A DNA stretch of 64,000 nucleotides from Bacteroidota bacterium. GTDB taxonomy: Bacteria; Bacteroidota; Bacteroidia; 2-12-FULL-35-15. This document shows positions 35,225 through 44,893 of this stretch, one piece after another. Below the pieces are notes generated by a model, which saw only the letters and a program-made list of their open reading frames with translations, made no database searches and was not told where the DNA came from. Both the position numbers and the translations under genes were made by a program. The DNA is taken from the NCBI GenBank assembly GCA_017303895.1, contig JAFLBF010000002.1, forward strand, positions 186,001-250,000, written 5' to 3'. Position 1 is the stretch's first letter; each line of letters starts with the position of its first letter.

Positions 35225-38200
35225 TACATACCCGGTTTCACAACTTCAACCCATTTGCCCGGTTTTCGGGAGTTAATGGTATTGTCGTACATCGCTTCAC
35301 AATAGATCGTTGGTAAATAGTATCGTCCTACATACGCAGCATTCAATACGATACGGAATACTTTCGTTTTATTCGGAGAGATATTAAAATACGTGTACAC
35401 TCTGTCATCACGGATATCCTGATAAGTTGGATAATCACTCTTGATAACACTTTCTGCTTCTTCCATGCGGGTGTTATGAATTTCCCAGCCGCTAGGGAAT
35501 ATTTGTGAAAGTGCCATTTGTAAATATTCCCCTCTCGTCCCCGGATTGCTGATCTGTACCTCAGCAATAAAGTCTGTTCCCTGTTCTATTTTTGTAACAT
35601 CAATTACTCCTCCTTGCATGGTTGTGTAATTAATATCCACAGTAAGATCGCTATCCACTTCTGTTTGATCGCCTGTTTCAGGAATTCCTTCCAGAATGAT
35701 ACGTGCAAACATGATGGCAGAACCATTGTTGCTGATCGTTACGTTGCCTGCTGCTGCTCCTTTTAACTGCATGTCAATTTGTTTAACCGGCAATTTTGTA
35801 TTCAAGGCAATTGGCGCATTGTTGTTGATCTTAACATTGTATTTCATTTCTGAACTTCCAACGCCAGCTCCTTTTGCAAATTTTGAAACAGCTACCAAGC
35901 AATATGCAGTAGTTTGAGTACTCATCCAATAATTAGAGCTCAACGCTTTTGATACTTCTTTCAATACAGGTGCAGCCTTGGTTTTCATATCCAGCAAGGT
36001 TAATGTTTCCAGAATCATGGCTTCATCACGGTTGTTACTTCCGTAGGTCCAGCCCATTTCACTGTATGGATCCACCTTGTATGGCAAGTTGGCGATCAAC
36101 TTTTTAGCAACTTCCGGTTGTCCTGCTTTCACATAAGCAGCAGCTAAGCGCCATTTTGCAGCAGCCGATAAGGAAGGGTTTTCTTTTAACCTGTTCATGG
36201 CTCCAAGTTCAGGAGCTTTTGCCAATGCTAAAGTGTATAAACGATAGGCCTGATCAAGATCACTATTGTAATAGTAATAATGTTCTTTTGAACGGGAGGT
36301 CCATGCATTCGCTTTGTTTCGCTGATAACGTTTCCAATTTTCAATGAATCCAACCGGCAAGGTATAACCTTTCATTTCTGCTTCCAGCATAAAGTGACCG
36401 GCATAGCTGGTTCCCCAATCATCAGCATCATATTGTCCTGCCCAATAACTCAATCCTCCATTCGAAGTCTGGAATAATTTTAATCGCTCAATTCCGGCTT
36501 TGATATTTTTATCGATAGCGATCTTGAAATCAGAATTTAATTCCATGATATCACTCAAAAATAATTGCGGGAATACTGATGATGTTGTTTGCTCCACACA
36601 ACCATGTGGATAATCGATCAGGTATTTTAATCGTTCTCCTAAATTGATAGGAGGGATGCTCGATAATTCGATCGTTCCTTTGTTGGTGCCTGTCATTCCT
36701 GCCGGAGTATATGGTGTATTCCATGTTTTGCCGGCTTCAATCACTCCTTCTACTACATTCACCACTTTTGGATTTGGATTGCGGACATCTAATTCAATAT
36801 CGTACACCGCTTTTTCACTTCCACTTGTTGCAATGATCTTCACTTTGCCAACACCTAGCATCGAGTTCACTTTTAATTTGAAGTTCACTACATCATCTCC
36901 AACTTCCTTGAATGAAATGGATTTGGATGTTTCATCCAATGGTGTAAAGAATCCATTTGCTTGAATCTCTACTTTCACATTCTTCACTTGTTTCTCCATT
37001 GCGAAAACGGTTACAGGAAGATCTACTTCTTCTCCCGGTCCTAACACACGTGGTAATGTTCCAAGGATCATCAATGGTTTACGCACTGGTGTTGTTTTGT
37101 CGGATGAACCGTATGCTCCTTTGTATCCTGCAATGATCATGGTTCTCACGCTTCCCACATATTGTGGCATCATGAAATCATGTTTCACTGTTTCTCCTTT
37201 TTTCAAATGATAAGGTCCGAAGAATTTAACCATTGGTTTAAAACGGTTCGCTTTGTTTCCTGCTTTTCCGTTAATATCACCATCACCACCAATTGCCAGG
37301 ATGCGAGATAATTCAGCGCCATAAGCACCCATCACCATATCGAAGAGATCCCATGTTTTTACACCTAATGCTTCACGTGCATAGAAAGCACTCCAAGGGT
37401 CAGGTGTTTTGAAGCGGGTAAGATCCAATAGTCCTTCATCCACAATAGCAACAGTGTACGTCATTTCTTTTCCATCTTTTTCTTTTACACTAAAGCTGGA
37501 TTTTGTTTCAGGACTCCATTTTTCAGGAGTGATCACTACCGGATTCAAATGTGTATTCGGATCTTCAACTGAGATCGGGATCACTCCATACAAACGTATT
37601 GGCAAGTCATTGATCGTTTGTGCATGTGGCTGGATCAATGTTACATTCACATACACATTCGGTGTCATGTCGGGTGTTACTTTAAAATTAAAATTGGTTT
37701 CACCTTTTTGTGTTTCTACCCAATATGCATTGATCACTTTCGATCCACTTTCAATACTGATCAATGCACGTCCGGCACCACTTGAAGGGATCGTTAATTT
37801 TACATCTTCACCAACATTGTATTGTTTTTTATCACTGCTGAATGAAAGTAGTGTAGCTCCTTCGTTTCCTTTTGGCGAACTACCTGCCCATGCCGGCCAG
37901 TCGATATAAACAGTTTGTCCGGTACGGTGACCGCTTTCCTCATCTGTAACACATACATAATAACGTCCCCATTCCGGACGGTTCACACGTAATACAAATT
38001 GTCCTTTTCCATTGCTGGTAGAAATGTACTGATCCATGATTGGTTGACGGTATTCATTCCCTACATAATTGGCTAAGTCGCCATCATAACTATCCCACCA
38101 CCATCTCCAGCTTACTTTGTAAACCTGAACTTTTAATTTCGATTTAGATACAGGTTTTCCATCGCTATCAACAGTTACCACTTTTACAATATGGTTGGTA

Positions 38201-40827
38201 TCTGTTTGTATCATGCCTGAAAATTTATTCCCTTCCGGTAATTTCATCCCAACATACGATGAATATGGAGAATAAGGAATAGAGAACTGATCCACGCTGA
38301 ATGCTCCACCTTGTTCGAACACACGCACTTTGAAAGCTGCTTTTAACATTCCTGGTGCTGCATCGTTCACCGTTAAGTTTGGTTTTACGATGGCTTTACC
38401 TTCATTATTAATGTCTGAATCAAAAATGGTTTGTGCTTCGGAAGTGAAATTTCGTGCAGCATCATCAAAGTTGTAATCTTCAAATTTTTTGAAGGTGGTA
38501 TTTGTTTCCGATAATGTTACTTCCACTTTTGCATTCAAATTACGGGCAACTGCTCCGTGCAACCATTTTACTTCCAATGATCCAGGAAGATCTTTTTTGG
38601 TAACCGATAATTTATCTACTCCGAAGTCTAATTTTATTTTTAAGCGGTTAGGCATAATGGTTTCGATCTTGATCGTTTTGGTAAACCATGCACCACCCAC
38701 TTTTACTCTCGCTGTCCAATTTCCTGTTGGAGAGTTTTTATCGGTAGTAGTTGTGAAGTTGTAGAATCCATTCAACCCATTTGAACGCACCATTTTCTTG
38801 AATACTTGTCCTTGCGGATTCAATAATTCAAATTGAACCGGATGATTCTTCGGTAAGGTGTTTTGTTTGTCTTCTAAAATGAAGGATAAGAACAACGTGT
38901 CACCCGGGCGCCATACACCACGCTCTCCATAAATAAATCCTTTGATGCCTTTTTGTACTTCTTCTCCGCTTACATCAAATGCACTTAATGAAAGTGATGA
39001 TCCATCATCTAATTTTAAATAACCACGTTGGTTTCCGCTTTTTGCGATCATCAGGAATGGTTTCTTTTTGAAACTTGCATCGCACATTCCATTGGCATCG
39101 GTCTTCATTGTTTTTAGAACTTGCAATTGATAGTCGTAAAGTTCTACTGTTGCTCCAGCAATTGGAGCGGTTGTCACTAAGTTGGTGACAATAAATTTCA
39201 TGGAACCATCTGTTCCGCGTTTTGCGATCAATCCAAGATTTGAAGCCAATACATTTCTGCTTACTTCTTTGTTTCTGTAGTAGGAATTACGACATGGATT
39301 ATCTCTGTCCTGATAGTTATATCCATAATCATATTCATCATAGTATTCATATCCATCGTAATAATAGTCGCCATAATAATCCCAATCACGTTCGCTATCA
39401 TCATCCGTTCCATCATCTACCTCTTGTAAGCCCCCATTATCATCTTCTTCAGGAGCACCTGAATCAGTACAGGTATAAGTTGAATATTCTTTTTTGAAAG
39501 AGATCACGATCTTATAGATAGCACCCGGCTCCGTTTTGATCAATTGTGCCAGATCAAATGAATAGGTATTCCATTTGCCAAGATCCATTGCACTTTTTTG
39601 TGTCAGCTGGATGGTCTTCTTTAATACCACTTTTCCTACACGTCTCAATTCTCTTTGTCCTTCAAGGTTATTTACCTGTAAGAATTGTGGGATATTCTTT
39701 TCATAGATCTTTAAGATCTTGACATCAACAGCTTTTAAACTTACTGCTCTGAATGGGAAGATCAAACCATTTGAATTTGGCAAGATCACACCTTTACCTA
39801 TCAATTGAATTTCCGGTTTTATTTCCTCGAACATTACTTCCATCATGTAACGTTCTTTTAGAGGCATTCCTAAAATATTCTTGATCCCCAATTCGGCAGT
39901 GATGGTGCGCGGTCCGGCTTGACGTGTTTGTGGATACACACGGATCTCATTATCTTCAATAATATATTTTAATGCACTTCCCCCACTCAATGTTACTAAT
40001 CCATCTAACATTTGTCCTTCTTGTATAGGGTCGGAGAATTGTAGTACGGCATACTGTTCCGGACTTTGGATCACTTTTACATCCATTACTTTAAAGTCGC
40101 CCAAAGCGGGAATTTCAATACTTTTGTTTCCTTTTATATCCACACCGATAGCATCTCCATCCCAGCTAACATCTACTTTCCCGGGTTTTTCAGTACGTTG
40201 AATACCATCTACAGAAAATCGGTGAGTTGTTTTATTTCCTTCGTGGATCCATGTTAAGGATAAATTTTTACCATTTTGTGAAACCGTCACGATCTTTTCC
40301 ACTAATGCAATATCGGCTGCATCAGCAGTAGATAATGTTCCATCCAAGCGCTGTGTACGTAAGGTCTTTTTATCGGTAGTGGTCATTCCGTCAATGTACA
40401 CCTCATACGATTGTTGCATCGTTTGAAAGTTGAATTCGAATGTTTCAAATTCACCGGGAACTTCCATGATCTCAGAAAGATAAAATTCAGCCTTATATTC
40501 TGTATTGTTTGGTAATGGCTTCTCCGGTCTAAATTCAATAGTTCTGCTATCCAGCCAAACAGTTGTTCCTTTTATAGAAGGCGAAAAGTCAAACAATGTC
40601 TTTTCGATGGGTTTGCCAACTTCTATCGGTGTTTCCATCTCATTGGTAAGGAGAATACGGATACTCGATTCACTTGAAATGATCCCGGAAGTGTAGGCGC
40701 TGATATAGGCGCTGAATGCGGGATTCGTTTCTTCGTAAGAAGATGAACCCGATTTGCTGAATACTGCAAAACCTGCCATTGCAGCCACAACAATGCCGGC
40801 AATGATAAACAATAAACGTTTAGACAT
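35224..40827 (-). CDS. Alpha-2-macroglobulin family protein with thioester motif
   Basis: 1867 residues, the usual size for bacterial large A2M (YfhM type). A hydrophobic segment at about 5-25 without a lipobox suggests signal-anchor tethering to the inner membrane. MG domains occupy the N-terminal two-thirds, including the MG2-like YGERGVWRPGDTLFLSFIL. The macroglobulin core has PQYVGSVRTMIIAGYKGAYG. The thioester CxEQ is intact as HGCVEQTTS near 1408, so it can trap attacking proteases covalently. An unusual Asp/Tyr/Glu-rich insertion lies at about 450-513 (plus-strand 39280-39480). The usual partner pbpC (penicillin-binding protein 1C) is not next door; a Prc-type protease is divergent. 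Confidence 0.92.
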   Translation of the reverse strand: MSKRLLFIIAGIVVAAMAGFAVFSKSGSSSYEETNPAFSAYISAYTSGIISSESSIRILLTNEMETPIEVGKPIEKTLFDFSPSIKGTTVWLDSRTIEFRPEKPLPNNTEYKAEFYLSEIMEVPGEFETFEFNFQTMQQSYEVYIDGMTTTDKKTLRTQRLDGTLSTADAADIALVEKIVTVSQNGKNLSLTWIHEGNKTTHRFSVDGIQRTEKPGKVDVSWDGDAIGVDIKGNKSIEIPALGDFKVMDVKVIQSPEQYAVLQFSDPIQEGQMLDGLVTLSGGSALKYIIEDNEIRVYPQTRQAGPRTITAELGIKNILGMPLKERYMMEVMFEEIKPEIQLIGKGVILPNSNGLIFPFRAVSLKAVDVKILKIYEKNIPQFLQVNNLEGQRELRRVGKVVLKKTIQLTQKSAMDLGKWNTYSFDLAQLIKTEPGAIYKIVISFKKEYSTYTCTDSGAPEEDDNGGLQEVDDGTDDDSERDWDYYGDYYYDGYEYYDEYDYGYNYQDRDNPCRNSYYRNKEVSRNVLASNLGLIAKRGTDGSMKFIVTNLVTTAPIAGATVELYDYQLQVLKTMKTDANGMCDASFKKKPFLMIAKSGNQRGYLKLDDGSSLSLSAFDVSGEEVQKGIKGFIYGERGVWRPGDTLFLSFILEDKQNTLPKNHPVQFELLNPQGQVFKKMVRSNGLNGFYNFTTTTDKNSPTGNWTARVKVGGAWFTKTIKIETIMPNRLKIKLDFGVDKLSVTKKDLPGSLEVKWLHGAVARNLNAKVEVTLSETNTTFKKFEDYNFDDAARNFTSEAQTIFDSDINNEGKAIVKPNLTVNDAAPGMLKAAFKVRVFEQGGAFSVDQFSIPYSPYSSYVGMKLPEGNKFSGMIQTDTNHIVKVVTVDSDGKPVSKSKLKVQVYKVSWRWWWDSYDGDLANYVGNEYRQPIMDQYISTSNGKGQFVLRVNRPEWGRYYVCVTDEESGHRTGQTVYIDWPAWAGSSPKGNEGATLLSFSSDKKQYNVGEDVKLTIPSSGAGRALISIESGSKVINAYWVETQKGETNFNFKVTPDMTPNVYVNVTLIQPHAQTINDLPIRLYGVIPISVEDPNTHLNPVVITPEKWSPETKSSFSVKEKDGKEMTYTVAIVDEGLLDLTRFKTPDPWSAFYAREALGVKTWDLFDMVMGAYGAELSRILAIGGDGDINGKAGNKANRFKPMVKFFGPYHLKKGETVKHDFMMPQYVGSVRTMIIAGYKGAYGSSDKTTPVRKPLMILGTLPRVLGPGEEVDLPVTVFAMEKQVKNVKVEIQANGFFTPLDETSKSISFKEVGDDVVNFKLKVNSMLGVGKVKIIATSGSEKAVYDIELDVRNPNPKVVNVVEGVIEAGKTWNTPYTPAGMTGTNKGTIELSSIPPINLGERLKYLIDYPHGCVEQTTSSVFPQLFLSDIMELNSDFKIAIDKNIKAGIERLKLFQTSNGGLSYWAGQYDADDWGTSYAGHFMLEAEMKGYTLPVGFIENWKRYQRNKANAWTSRSKEHYYYYNSDLDQAYRLYTLALAKAPELGAMNRLKENPSLSAAAKWRLAAAYVKAGQPEVAKKLIANLPYKVDPYSEMGWTYGSNNRDEAMILETLTLLDMKTKAAPVLKEVSKALSSNYWMSTQTTAYCLVAVSKFAKGAGVGSSEMKYNVKINNNAPIALNTKLPVKQIDMQLKGAAAGNVTISNNGSAIMFARIILEGIPETGDQTEVDSDLTVDINYTTMQGGVIDVTKIEQGTDFIAEVQISNPGTRGEYLQMALSQIFPSGWEIHNTRMEEAESVIKSDYPTYQDIRDDRVYTYFNISPNKTKVFRIVLNAAYVGRYYLPTIYCEAMYDNTINSRKPGKWVEVVKPGM

Positions 40828-41011
40828 TTTAAAAGGAAATTAGTGGTTAAATGATGTGAAGGAATTTTAACGTAAATGTATAGCAAAAAAGCAATCTGTT
40901 ATAAAAAGTTAAATAATATTTTTGGAACGCAATTTGTCACGTCTTTATCCGTAAATTAGTACTATCAAAAAAGAGGGTTTTGATCCCGTTTACCAATTGA
41001 AATTTATATAT

Positions 41012-43099
41012 ATGTTAAAAACAAAAAAACTACTGTTCTTTATCCCGGTGCTTGTAGTAGCACTGTTTTCCTATACCTACGTTGCCCAATCGGATAAAGA
41101 AGAGGCACTCGATCAGATCCTGATGCAGAGTTTAGCCAATATTCATTATTCACCAATGGAGGTGAACGATAAGTTTTCTGAGAAAGTATTTAAATTCTAC
41201 CTGCAACGATTGGATTACAATAAGAAATTCCTGTTGCAATCGGATGTGGATGAATTAAAGAAGTACGAGCGCAGTATTGACGATGATATTATGGCCGGAC
41301 GGTTCAATTTTTTTAATAAATCCCTGGAGATCGTTAGCAATCGTATCGTTGAAGCACAAAGCTATTATAAGGATGTATTGGCACAACCGATCGATTTTTC
41401 GAAGGAGGAAACAATTCAGCTGGACGTTGAGAAGCTGAACTACTGTAAATCGAAAGAGGAATTGAAGGATGCCTGGAGAAGATCCATGAAATATCAGGTA
41501 TTAGCAAAGATGGCTGATCTATTGGATAGTCAGGAAAAAGCCCGTGAGAAAAGTGATACAGTAAAGATTAAAACCAAGGAAGAAATAGAAGTAGAAGCAC
41601 GGAAAAAAGTACTAAAAAGTAACGATGATTGGTTTAAGCGCTTGAAAGATTTTGACCGTAACGACCGTATTGCCGTTTATTTTAACTCGATCACCGGTAT
41701 CTACGATCCACATACAGAGTATTATGCTCCAAAAGATAAAGCCAATTTTGATATAGGTATGAGCGGTCAGTTGGAAGGAATTGGTGCTCAGCTTCAGGAA
41801 AAAGATGGTTATATAAAAGTGACCAACATTGTACCGGGTAGCGCTTCATGGCGCCAGGGACAATTAAAAACAGGTGATATTATTCTAAAAGTGGCTCAAG
41901 GAGCAAATGAACCTGTTGATATTGCCGATATGCCATTAGACGATGTTGTCTTATTAGTAAGAGGTAAAAAAGGAACAGAGGTGCGTTTAACCGTAAAAAA
42001 GCCGGATGGCAGCACCATCATCATTTCGTTGATACGTGATATTGTAGTATTGGAAGAAACCTATGCGCAATCGGTTATTTTGAAAGGTAAAAAGAATATA
42101 GGCTATATTAAATTGCCAAGCTTCTATGCCGATTTTGGTGGACAGAATGGTGGACGCAGCTGTGCAAAGGATGTTAAGAAGGAGCTACAAAAACTAAAAG
42201 AAGAAAACGTAGACGGGGTTATTCTCGATCTACGTTACAATGGTGGTGGCTCATTGGGCGATGTGGTGGATATGGCCGGATTATTTATAGATAAAGGTCC
42301 GATCGTTCAGGTGAAACAAAAAGCAAGTATTCCTCAGGTAATGGAAGACAGAGATCCTGCAGTAGTTTATGACGGTCCATTGGTAGTAATGGTTAATAGT
42401 AATTCGGCATCTGCTTCGGAGATCATGGCTGCTGCCATTCAAGATTATAAGCGTGGTGTGATTGTGGGAACTTCTCCATCTACTTTTGGAAAAGGAACAG
42501 TACAACGCTTTTATGAATTAGATGATTATTTACCTCCTGCGTATTCTCATCTAAAACCATTAGGCTCTGTTAAGATCACTACTCAAAAGTTCTATCGTGT
42601 GAATGGTGGTGCCACTCAATTGAAAGGCGTTACGCCTGATATTATTCTTCCGGATCCATATTATCTATTGGATCAAGGAGAGAAAGAGCAGGATTATCCA
42701 ATGGCTTGGGATGAGATCGCAGCGGCAAAATATACCCCTTGGAGCAAAGCTCTTACTGTGGATAAGTTAAAAGCAACCAGCGCTGAACGTGTGAAAGCGA
42801 ATTCAGGCTTTACTTTATTAAATGATGCAGCAAAACGTTTGAAAAAACAAAAAGATGAAACTGTTGTTTCTTTAAACTATGATAAGTTTATGGCTGAGCA
42901 GAAGAAATACAAAGAAGAAGCTAAGAAGATGGATGCTTTGGATAAAGAGATTGAAGGCGTAGAAGTGCTGACTTTGAAAACAGATGTTATTCCTGAAAGC
43001 GATACCGTGAAAGTTGCCAAAAACAAAGAATGGTACAAAGCGATCAAAAAAGATATTTATTTACACGAAACTGTAAATATCATTTCGGAAATGCAATAG
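41012..43099 (+). CDS. Carboxy-terminal (tail-specific) processing protease, Prc-like
   Basis: 695 residues from the ATG at 41012; an in-frame TTG lies five codons earlier. N-terminal signal or anchor sequence (FFIPVLVVALFSYTYVAQS). An N-terminal helical region (about 30-230) precedes a PDZ domain (GIGAQLQEKDGYIKVTNIVPGSASWR, about 245-335), the S41 protease core (about 345-560) with catalytic Ser in NSNSASASE and Lys in STFGKGTVQ, and a C-terminal DUF3340-like part. Members trim or degrade periplasmic proteins from the C terminus. Divergent from the A2M gene with 184 bp in between. Confidence 0.95.
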   Translation: MLKTKKLLFFIPVLVVALFSYTYVAQSDKEEALDQILMQSLANIHYSPMEVNDKFSEKVFKFYLQRLDYNKKFLLQSDVDELKKYERSIDDDIMAGRFNFFNKSLEIVSNRIVEAQSYYKDVLAQPIDFSKEETIQLDVEKLNYCKSKEELKDAWRRSMKYQVLAKMADLLDSQEKAREKSDTVKIKTKEEIEVEARKKVLKSNDDWFKRLKDFDRNDRIAVYFNSITGIYDPHTEYYAPKDKANFDIGMSGQLEGIGAQLQEKDGYIKVTNIVPGSASWRQGQLKTGDIILKVAQGANEPVDIADMPLDDVVLLVRGKKGTEVRLTVKKPDGSTIIISLIRDIVVLEETYAQSVILKGKKNIGYIKLPSFYADFGGQNGGRSCAKDVKKELQKLKEENVDGVILDLRYNGGGSLGDVVDMAGLFIDKGPIVQVKQKASIPQVMEDRDPAVVYDGPLVVMVNSNSASASEIMAAAIQDYKRGVIVGTSPSTFGKGTVQRFYELDDYLPPAYSHLKPLGSVKITTQKFYRVNGGATQLKGVTPDIILPDPYYLLDQGEKEQDYPMAWDEIAAAKYTPWSKALTVDKLKATSAERVKANSGFTLLNDAAKRLKKQKDETVVSLNYDKFMAEQKKYKEEAKKMDALDKEIEGVEVLTLKTDVIPESDTVKVAKNKEWYKAIKKDIYLHETVNIISEMQ

Positions 43100-43116
43100 A
43101 ATAAATAAATGTTCTT

Positions 43117-43148
43117 AAAAAAGGCCGCTCGAAAGAGTGGCCTTTTTT
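43117..43148 (+). terminator. Rho-independent terminator after the Prc-like protease
   Basis: 14-bp stem AAAAAAGGCCGCTC (43117-43130) / GAGTGGCCTTTTTT (43135-43148) with one G-T pair and GAAA tetraloop, ending in T6. Confidence 0.9.
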
Positions 43149-43169
43149 ATTATATTTACTTTGTATTCT

Positions 43170-44747
43170 ATGATCAAAAAGCATCACATACTTTTTATAT
43201 CTCTTATTTTGAATCAACTGGTTTTTTCGCAAAATCCGGTTGTTGATTCATTGAAAAAAGAATTAATAAAGGCAACCCACGATACTACCCGTTGTGCCAT
43301 TTTGAACCAGATGGTGGAAGAAGAAGGCGATCCGGCATTGTGGCCTCAGTACAACGAAGAAATGAGGGTGATTGCTGAGAAGAATAGTCATTCTTCCGTT
43401 CCTCTTTTAAAAACTACATTTTCTAAATATCTGGCAATCGCTATTGGTAACAAAGGCTATGAATACGCTATGAATGGCAAAATGAAAGAAGCCATTGAAA
43501 GTTATGCTAAATGTATTGTCATTCAGAAGCAGATCAATGATAAAAGTGGCTTGGCCACCACCTTGAGTAGTATGGGGAATATATACAGGAATATGGGGGA
43601 CAGTGATAACGCGATCAAATACTACGATCAAAGTTTGACAATCAACCGTGAAATAAAAGAAAAAGAAGGAGAAGCGATCGCTTTATACTTTTTAGGTTGG
43701 GCTTACGACAATAAAGGTGATGTGACCAAGGCGCTGGAATATTACAACAGTAGTTTGAAGATACAGGAGCAGAACAATAACAAAGAAGGGATGGCGCATG
43801 CTATTAATAATATTGCTTATATCTACAATAATCAGGGTGATGTAAAAACAGCAATTGATTATTATCAAAGAAGTTTGAAGTTGTATGAAGAAATTCAAAA
43901 CACAAAAGGCATTGCTGCAGCTTTGAATAATATTGGTAATATTTATTACAAAAAAGCGGATATCACTAAAGCGGAAGATTATTACAATAAGAGCTATCAA
44001 AAATTCAAGTCCGTAGATGATAAAATCGGGATTGGCTATACCCTGAATAATCTGGGAAATGTCTATGTTAAAAAAGATGATCTGAATAAAGCATTTGAGT
44101 ATTATACCAATAGTTTGTCCATACGTCAAGAGATCATAGATATGCAGGGCGTATCAGTCACCAGTTCTAATATCGGTGAGGTCTATTTTAAACAAAATAA
44201 GTTAAATGATGCGAAAGAGAAGTGTTTATATGGATTAAAAGTGGCTCAGGAAATTGGCTATCCGGAAGGGATAAAAACCGCTTCGGGATTATTATACAAG
44301 ATCTTTGAAAGACAAAATGATGGAATGAATGCGTTTCAGATGCACAAGTTGTACATTCAGATGCGTGACAGTATCAATAATATAGCAACACAAAAAGCAG
44401 TTATTACACAGTATGCAAAATATACCTATGAGAAAAAGGCTGCTGCTGATAGTATCCGCGTTTCGGAAGAAAAGAAACGGACTGATCTTCAATTGAAGCA
44501 GGAACGGACACAACGTTATTCATTGTATGGTGGATTAGTATTGGTATTGATCTTCTCTGTTGTTATGTTCAACCGGTTTAGAGTAACACAAAAACAAAAA
44601 TTGGTAATAGAGGAACAAAAGAAGATCGTGGATGAAAAGCAGAAAGAGATCATTGATAGTATCAACTACGCCAGACGTATTCAAAATTCCATTTTGCCGA
44701 ATGAAGGCTATATCTCAAAAAGTATTCAGCGTTTAAGAAAAAAATAG
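43170..44747 (+). CDS. TPR-repeat protein with a single membrane segment and a cut-off phosphatase-like C terminus
   Basis: 525 residues from the ATG at 43170 (an earlier in-frame GTG lies inside the terminator hairpin). Signal peptide ends VFSQ. About residues 90-390 hold six to seven tetratricopeptide repeats of 40 residues (GNIYRNMGDSDNAIKYYDQS; AYIYNNQGDVKTAIDYYQRS). A coiled coil and a membrane segment (YSLYGGLVLVLIFSVVMF, about 451-468) follow. The end, DSINYARRIQNSILPNE, is the first helix of the SpoIIE/PP2C domain found after this arrangement in full-length sensors, but the protein stops 13 residues later. Such short forms are known to me from related proteins, so this may be a stable variant. 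Confidence 0.85.
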   Translation: MIKKHHILFISLILNQLVFSQNPVVDSLKKELIKATHDTTRCAILNQMVEEEGDPALWPQYNEEMRVIAEKNSHSSVPLLKTTFSKYLAIAIGNKGYEYAMNGKMKEAIESYAKCIVIQKQINDKSGLATTLSSMGNIYRNMGDSDNAIKYYDQSLTINREIKEKEGEAIALYFLGWAYDNKGDVTKALEYYNSSLKIQEQNNNKEGMAHAINNIAYIYNNQGDVKTAIDYYQRSLKLYEEIQNTKGIAAALNNIGNIYYKKADITKAEDYYNKSYQKFKSVDDKIGIGYTLNNLGNVYVKKDDLNKAFEYYTNSLSIRQEIIDMQGVSVTSSNIGEVYFKQNKLNDAKEKCLYGLKVAQEIGYPEGIKTASGLLYKIFERQNDGMNAFQMHKLYIQMRDSINNIATQKAVITQYAKYTYEKKAAADSIRVSEEKKRTDLQLKQERTQRYSLYGGLVLVLIFSVVMFNRFRVTQKQKLVIEEQKKIVDEKQKEIIDSINYARRIQNSILPNEGYISKSIQRLRKK

Positions 44748-44893
44748 TTTTTTTCTTTTTGTATTGCCCTTTGATTACTTCGCCCGCGGAGCAAATCGAC
44801 CTTCTTTTTATATAGATCTGAAAATACCCTTATCTTTGTGCTTCGAAGCTGTTTTATTTAAATTGCCAACTACAGCTAAAAGAAAGCACATAC

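Noticed and set aside
37409-37909. 166-residue forward frame inside the A2M gene
   Set aside because: It is antisense to a clear A2M coding region with conserved domains; the protein shows no recognisable motif.
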